From contig JAOZOC010000073.1 in the NCBI GenBank assembly GCA_029933495.1, forward strand, positions 1 to 10,290: 10,290 nucleotides of DNA. The letters are read 5' to 3'. The DNA comes from Bacteroidales bacterium (lineage in GTDB: Bacteria > Bacteroidota > Bacteroidia > Bacteroidales > JAADJA01). Below the pieces are notes generated by a model. It ran no database searches. It was not told where the DNA came from and worked only from the letters and a program-made list of their open reading frames with translations. Shown here one piece after another: positions 5,707-10,290 of this stretch. The translations under genes were made by a program, and so were the position numbers. Each line of letters begins with the position of its first letter. Position 1 is the first letter of the stretch.

Positions 5707-6852
5707 ATGAATAAACTATTTTACACTTTCATCATTCCCATTCAACTATTTGTCTGGCCGTTATTTTTATTTGGGCAAATCCCACCCGGATATTATGACA
5801 ACGCAGCTGGTTTGAGTGGGACACCCCTGCAATCGGCTTTGCATAATATTATTGACAATCATACTGTACGGTCGTATAATCAATTATGGACTGATATGCA
5901 GGTTACGGATGACAAACCAAACGGGAAAGTCTGGGACATTTATTCCGATATTCCGGGAGGAACACTACCTTATGAATATTCTTTTGGAAGTGACCAATGT
6001 GGTACTTATTCGCAAGAGGGAGATTGCTACAACAGGGAACATACATTCCCCAAAAGCTGGTTTGGCGGTGAGGTTTCTCCTATGTATTCAGACCTTTTTC
6101 AGGTTATGCCTGCCGACGGATTTGTTAACAGCCAAAGAAGTAACTATCCCTATGGAGAGGTTGGCTCATACACATGGATTTCGCAAAACGGAAGTAAATT
6201 GGGAAGTTGTATTTATCCTGGATATAGTAGTACCGTTTTCGAACCCATTGATGAATATAAAGGCGATGTAGCCCGAAACTATTTTTATATGGCTACACGC
6301 TATTACGGAGAAGACGGAAGTTGGCCGGGAAGCGGTATGGTTGATGGAAGCCAACTTAAAGAATGGGCAAAAAATATGCTGCTGGAGTGGAGCAATGACG
6401 ATCCGGTTGGGCAAAAAGAGATAGATAGAAACAATGCGATTTACAACCTGCAGAATAACAGGAATCCCTTTATTGATCATCCTGAATACATTGAGCTGAT
6501 CTGGGGAGATGGACTTGCTGAAGAACCTGCTTACCAGGCTGATAATTTTGCAGCACAAAATATTACACTTACATGGACGGATGCGACAGGCACTTACCTG
6601 CCCGACAGTTATCTCATCCGTATGAGTGACACCGGATTTGATGCAATAGCAATTCCTGTTGACGGGACTTCCGTTAGTGATGATTTCTGGAACATAAATG
6701 TAAATTACGGAGTGGAAAATTGTATATTTAAAAATCTTTACCCAAATACAAAATACTATTTTAAAATATTCGGCTATTCCGGATCAGAGACATACATTGA
6801 CTATAAAACAGACGAAAATATTATGCAGGTTAGCATAACAACAAGTAATTAA
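5707..6852 (+). CDS. Secreted endonuclease I family nuclease with C-terminal FnIII-like domain
   Basis: The protein has 381 residues. Residues 1-23 are a signal peptide (hydrophobic core LFVWPLFLFG). Residues 26-267 are the Endonuclease_1 (EndA/NucM/Vvn) nuclease fold, a His-metal finger type that cuts DNA, often RNA too, without sequence specificity. The signature R-E-H-T-F-P-K-S-W-F (110-119) provides the general base H112. N-S-Q-R-S-N-Y-P-Y-G (141-150) carries the asparagine (N146) equivalent to a metal ligand in Vvn. GDVARNYFYMATRYY and NRNPFIDHPEYIELIW are further family blocks. The D-L-[HF]-[HN] position reads DLFQ here. Residues 277-380 form a fibronectin-III-like domain closely related to the second FnIII-like domain of the next protein. 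There is no T9SS sorting domain, so the product is probably periplasmic or released by another route. The next gene follows after 35 bases without a promoter or terminator, which suggests an operon. Likely role: degrading environmental or biofilm DNA. Confidence 0.92.
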   Translation: MNKLFYTFIIPIQLFVWPLFLFGQIPPGYYDNAAGLSGTPLQSALHNIIDNHTVRSYNQLWTDMQVTDDKPNGKVWDIYSDIPGGTLPYEYSFGSDQCGTYSQEGDCYNREHTFPKSWFGGEVSPMYSDLFQVMPADGFVNSQRSNYPYGEVGSYTWISQNGSKLGSCIYPGYSSTVFEPIDEYKGDVARNYFYMATRYYGEDGSWPGSGMVDGSQLKEWAKNMLLEWSNDDPVGQKEIDRNNAIYNLQNNRNPFIDHPEYIELIWGDGLAEEPAYQADNFAAQNITLTWTDATGTYLPDSYLIRMSDTGFDAIAIPVDGTSVSDDFWNINVNYGVENCIFKNLYPNTKYYFKIFGYSGSETYIDYKTDENIMQVSITTSN

Positions 6853-6887
6853 TTTTAACAACTAACAGTAAAACACACGAACCAATT

Positions 6888-9800
6888 ATGAAAATTCTTA
6901 AGGTTCTTATAATAACTCTTATAACAACTTTCTCTTTAACAGGAGTGAGTCAGGAAACCATATTCAGCAATGGATGTTCAACACTTCCGCCAGGTTGGAT
7001 AAACGAGGGTGCGCAAAACTCAGGATATTATTTATTGACTGATGGTGAATATGTTGTCAGCCCCGAATATAATCTTTCGGGATACACAAGCTTACAGCTT
7101 ATTTCCAATTTAAGATCTTATGGCTCTGGAACAGCACCGGAATGTACTATTCAAATTTCGATGGATGGAGGTTCAACCTGGACAGGCAGCTCAATTTCTT
7201 ATCAGGATATTCCCAATGTCTATACAGATTTTACCTGGGATATTGGAACCGTTTCAAGTTCAAATGCAAAATTCAGATGGTTTAAAACAGACGGAACAAG
7301 GGATTTAAGAGTTAATGACCTTATTCTTACAGGTAATTTTACCGGACCTGCAATAATTGACCCTTCAGCTTTTACAGCAACTTCCGTTTCAAGTTCTGAA
7401 ATTGACTTATTATGGACTTTGAACGGGGATAACAACAATGTAGTGATCGCCTGGTCAACCGATGATAACTTTGGAACTCCTGCAAACGGATCAAACTATA
7501 TTCCCGGGAATACAATATCAGGAGGAGGGACTGTGATTTATAACGGAAACAGTACAAGTTTCAACCATGTTAATCTTAATCCATTAACACACTACTACTA
7601 CAAAGCCTGGTCGGTGAATGGAAGTCTTGAATATTCATCAGGAGTAACCGACGATGCGGTAACTTTTGCTCACGAACCAAGTAACCACCCCACAAATCTT
7701 ATTGCATCAACAAATACGGAAAGCGAAATAATAGTCTCCTGGACAGATGCACCTTCAACCGAGCATTACCTTTTAAAAGGCAGTGACACAGGATATACCT
7801 CCGTTGCAAACCCTGTTGACGGAAATCCCGAAAACAATTCACTGCTTGTTCAAAATATTGACCAGGGGATTGAAACTCATACATTTATAAATCTTAACTC
7901 CGGCACAAGATTTTATTTTAAAATATTCTCATACAACGGAACCGGAAATCTTGTTAATTACAAAACCGACAATATTCCTATGGCAGATGCCGAAACAATA
8001 GCCGGATACACACCGACAATTTTCTTTTCGGAATATGTGGAGGGAAGTGGCTATAATAAAGCTATTGAAATCTATAATGGTGAAGACCAACCAATTGATC
8101 TTGCCAGTATCAACGTAAAATTATATACAAACGGTGCAATCACTCCATCCGAAATATGGACTGGAACAGGCTCATTAGAAAGTAAGGAAACATTTATTAT
8201 ATATAATTCATCAGCAGATGGCATTATCACAAATAAAGGCCAGGAGAGTTCGGCTGTAACATATTTCAATGGTAATGATGCACTTGAATTGATCTATAAC
8301 TCAATAGTAATTGATAAAATTGGAGTTGTTGGGGAGAGTAGTGAATGGAGTGTAGCAGGCATAACAAATGCAACTCAAGACCATACACTTGTCAGAAAAC
8401 TTTCGGTAACAACAGGAAATACCAACTGGACCTCATCAGCCGGGACAGATGAAAACAATTCGGAATGGATAGTTTTCGATCAGGATCATTTTTACAACCT
8501 TGGAGTTTTCGGGACAGGATGGAGCGGACTAACCGATGAAAACTGGAATATTTCAGGAAACTGGGATGTAAGAGTCCCATTATCAACAACTGATGTCCTG
8601 ATAAATGGGTTTATAACTACTAATCCAGAGGTTAACAATGAATACAACTCGCCTGCAGAATGTTATAACATGATGATTGAATCCGGTGCTACTGTTAAAA
8701 TAAATCCGGGGAAAGCAATGACAGTTTACGGTGATATTTCCAACAACGGTTCTCTTATTCTAAAGTCAGATGCAACAGGGACAGGCTCGCTTATTGAAGC
8801 CTCAGGAGTTAGTGCAGAAGTTGAACAATATATTGAGCAGGAAAAATGGCACTTCATTTCAACACCAATTAATGAGGCGAACACAAGTGTATTTGGTGGG
8901 CTATATTTGAGGTTTTGGGATGAACCTCAAGAGGGTTGGAAATCAATTTTAAGTGCTGATTCGACACTCGCAACCGATATGCAGGGATACGAAATTTGGT
9001 CGGATAATGCTACAACCGGTGATGCAACAATTACATATTCAGGCGACCTTAATACCGGGAATAAGACCATTATCCTGACAAACACGCCGGGCACTCCAAA
9101 CACGACTGACTATTCAGGGTTCAATCTTGTTGGAAACCCCTACCCTTCTGCAGTTAACTGGAACATAGATGATGGTAGCGGCTGGACAAGGACAAATATG
9201 GATATGACATTCTGGGTATGGAATCCCGATGCTGGTAATTATGGAAGCTATACAAAAGGCAATCCTGCCGGCACAAACAGTATTGACAGCATATTACCGC
9301 CACAACAGGGATTCTTTATTAAATGTAATAACTCTTCGGGAGGCTCGCTATCTGTTGACAATACTGCGAGAGTTCACTCATCTAAAAATATTCTAAAATC
9401 CGGTAAAGCTACAAATCAGTATCTCACTCTCAGAGTTCAGGGTAGTAACTATAGTGATGAAATCATTGTAAATATAAATGAAAACGCATCGATAGGTTAC
9501 GACCCGACACTTGACGGTGTAAAACTTTTCGGCATTCAGGATTCTCCTCAACTTTATGTTGTAGCACCCGACAATTATGAATTGTCTGTCACATCACTTC
9601 CATGGAGCAACAATCTGACAATTCCGGTTAATCTTGAAGCGGGTACAAACGGGATTTATGTTTTGACATGTGATAACATCTCCGGATTTGAAGATATTCC
9701 AATTTATATTGAGGATTTGCAAGAGCAAAAAATTACAAAAGTTACACAAGGTTTAACTTTAATAATTTCTGCGTCCCCTGATGATGAGGCAGCAAGATTT

Positions 9801-10085
9801 CTTATACATTTCTCAAATGAAAATGCTCCTGGTATTGAAGAGAACAACTCTGAATTAACAGGAGTAACCGTTTATTCTTACGACAAAACTATTTACATAA
9901 ATTCAAAAGAGAAGATAAGCGGACAGATAAGGGTTATTGATATGTTGGGAATGACGCTTCATAGCGAAAATATTAATGAATCCGCATTCATAAGAATTAA
10001 TATGAAAGATAAAAATGGATATTTTCTTGTCCACTTATTAACAGATAAAGGAATAAAGACTGGAAAGGTATTTATTTGTAATTAA
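6888..10085 (+). CDS. Large T9SS-secreted multidomain protein (FnIII-like, lamin-tail domain, type A sorting domain)
   Basis: The protein has 1065 residues. Residues 1-21 are a signal peptide. Residues 22-155 form a beta-rich jelly-roll-like domain (SPEYNLSGYTSLQLI, SMDGGSTW). FnIII-like domains lie at about 157-262 and 264-373. Residues 376-541 resemble a lamin-tail domain (IFFSEYVEGSGYNKAIEIYN near its start, NGNDALELIY later). Residues 545-640 begin with the WSGLTDENWN...GNWD pattern seen in Bacteroidota surface proteins. The 650-980 region has WHFISTP and GFNLVGNPYPSAVNW blocks that usually precede sorting domains. Residues 990-1065 are a T9SS type A sorting domain (VYSYDKTIYI, GQIRVIDMLGM, NGYFLVHLLTDKG, KTGKVFI), which directs outer-membrane export and surface anchoring. 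No catalytic motif was found. It is probably co-transcribed with the nuclease upstream, with which it shares an FnIII-like module. An adhesion or DNA-binding role is inference from lamin-tail domains in extracellular nucleases. Confidence 0.9.
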   Translation: MKILKVLIITLITTFSLTGVSQETIFSNGCSTLPPGWINEGAQNSGYYLLTDGEYVVSPEYNLSGYTSLQLISNLRSYGSGTAPECTIQISMDGGSTWTGSSISYQDIPNVYTDFTWDIGTVSSSNAKFRWFKTDGTRDLRVNDLILTGNFTGPAIIDPSAFTATSVSSSEIDLLWTLNGDNNNVVIAWSTDDNFGTPANGSNYIPGNTISGGGTVIYNGNSTSFNHVNLNPLTHYYYKAWSVNGSLEYSSGVTDDAVTFAHEPSNHPTNLIASTNTESEIIVSWTDAPSTEHYLLKGSDTGYTSVANPVDGNPENNSLLVQNIDQGIETHTFINLNSGTRFYFKIFSYNGTGNLVNYKTDNIPMADAETIAGYTPTIFFSEYVEGSGYNKAIEIYNGEDQPIDLASINVKLYTNGAITPSEIWTGTGSLESKETFIIYNSSADGIITNKGQESSAVTYFNGNDALELIYNSIVIDKIGVVGESSEWSVAGITNATQDHTLVRKLSVTTGNTNWTSSAGTDENNSEWIVFDQDHFYNLGVFGTGWSGLTDENWNISGNWDVRVPLSTTDVLINGFITTNPEVNNEYNSPAECYNMMIESGATVKINPGKAMTVYGDISNNGSLILKSDATGTGSLIEASGVSAEVEQYIEQEKWHFISTPINEANTSVFGGLYLRFWDEPQEGWKSILSADSTLATDMQGYEIWSDNATTGDATITYSGDLNTGNKTIILTNTPGTPNTTDYSGFNLVGNPYPSAVNWNIDDGSGWTRTNMDMTFWVWNPDAGNYGSYTKGNPAGTNSIDSILPPQQGFFIKCNNSSGGSLSVDNTARVHSSKNILKSGKATNQYLTLRVQGSNYSDEIIVNINENASIGYDPTLDGVKLFGIQDSPQLYVVAPDNYELSVTSLPWSNNLTIPVNLEAGTNGIYVLTCDNISGFEDIPIYIEDLQEQKITKVTQGLTLIISASPDDEAARFLIHFSNENAPGIEENNSELTGVTVYSYDKTIYINSKEKISGQIRVIDMLGMTLHSENINESAFIRINMKDKNGYFLVHLLTDKGIKTGKVFICN

Positions 10086-10122
10086 CGTGAACCTTTTCAT
10101 ATATGTTCCAATAAATAATTAA

Positions 10123-10290
10123 AAGAAAGTGGGGTGGAGTTTCCCCTTCAGGGGATTAAGGGGTGAGGTGGACAGAATGAAGAACTGCTATTCGGAATTA
10201 CCTCACGCAACGGTACCTGTTAACCTACCCGAAAGCCTGACCAGGTGGGAATCCCGGACATCGGTTGTTAATTTAGCTTTTTTCAACCTG
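10123..10290 (+). other. Unassigned edge region with an open frame and GC-rich, possibly structured sequence
   Basis: A plus-strand frame is open from the base after the stop at 10120-10122 to the window edge (56 codons). Its first ATG is at 10177 and gives 38 residues starting MKNCYSELPHATVPV. The stretch 10200-10267 is roughly 57% G+C against mid-30s for its surroundings. It contains small complementary segments (ACCTG at 10215-10219 with CAGGT at 10242-10246; the palindrome GGTACC), and GGTTG/CAACC brackets a T-run at 10263-10288. I do not recognise a protein family, riboswitch or intron here. It could be the 5' part of a gene or mobile element outside the window, a structured RNA, or non-coding filler. 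Confidence 0.25.
10129..10173. repeat. G/C-rich hairpin-containing intergenic element, possible dispersed repeat
   Basis: The sequence changes from very A/T-rich to G-run-rich at about 10127. It holds TCCCC-TTCA-GGGGA (10142-10155, a 5-bp stem with a tetraloop) and an imperfect direct repeat of GGGGTGGAG (10131-10139) and GGGGTGAGGTGGA (10160-10172). It lies 44 bases after the stop of the T9SS protein gene and has no U-tract, so it is not a typical terminator. Similar C-run/G-run motifs occur as dispersed intergenic repeats in Bacteroidota genomes as far as I recall; a single copy in this window cannot prove that. Confidence 0.35.

Noticed and set aside
7359..8007. Tandem FnIII-like repeats read as a DNA-level repeat array
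   Set aside because: The two domains are related only at protein level; nucleotide identity is patchy and there are just two units in this gene.
10200..10275. Riboswitch, tmRNA or RNase P RNA at the right edge
   Set aside because: I looked for the core motifs of cobalamin, TPP, FMN, SAM and c-di-GMP riboswitches, and for tmRNA and RNase P cores, and found none; kept only as an unassigned region.

Overview
This window looks like a low-GC Bacteroidota chromosome (class Bacteroidia or a close relative; genus not determinable). The evidence is TAnnTTTG-type -7 promoter elements, a type IX secretion (T9SS) C-terminal sorting domain, a PID-CTERM-like mini-protein, a viroplasmin-domain RNase H, and start codons preceded mostly by A/T-rich leaders rather than strong Shine-Dalgarno sequences. 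No rRNA, tRNA, CRISPR array, integrase or transposase was recognised.

Left half (1-4412), all on the minus strand. In transcription order: an RluB/RsuA-family rRNA pseudouridine synthase; a small lipoprotein with an OB-fold-like domain and a Cys-x-His-Gly-Gly motif; a three-helix PepSY-associated membrane protein; and a large cytoplasmic multi-PAS/GAF sensor that runs off the left edge (706 residues visible, output domain missing). Hairpin-plus-U-tract terminators follow the lipoprotein gene and the PepSY gene. The PAS gene and the pseudouridine synthase gene each have a TAnnTTTG element just upstream.

Divergent centre (4413-4640). This A/T-rich gap carries a -7 element facing left and, facing right, the best promoter of the window: TTG, 19 bases, TACATTTG. 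The right-facing -7 box is embedded in a perfect 7+7 base inverted repeat that could be an operator. It drives a 75-residue protein made almost only of a signal peptide, a Pro/Gly linker and a membrane-anchoring sorting tail, followed by a strong terminator.

Right half (4939-10085), plus strand. A type 1 RNase H with an N-terminal hybrid-binding (viroplasmin) domain is followed by an apparent two-gene unit. That unit has its own -7 element and encodes a secreted endonuclease I family nuclease and a 1065-residue T9SS-exported protein with two fibronectin-III-like domains and a lamin-tail domain. The nuclease's C-terminal domain and the second FnIII-like domain of the large protein are clearly related. 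I infer an extracellular nucleic-acid-processing pair.

Right edge (10086-10290). Base composition changes abruptly at about 10127 to a G/C-rich, hairpin-containing stretch that I cannot assign. It may be a dispersed repeat, an unidentified structured RNA, or the start of another element. It carries a reading frame that stays open to the window edge.
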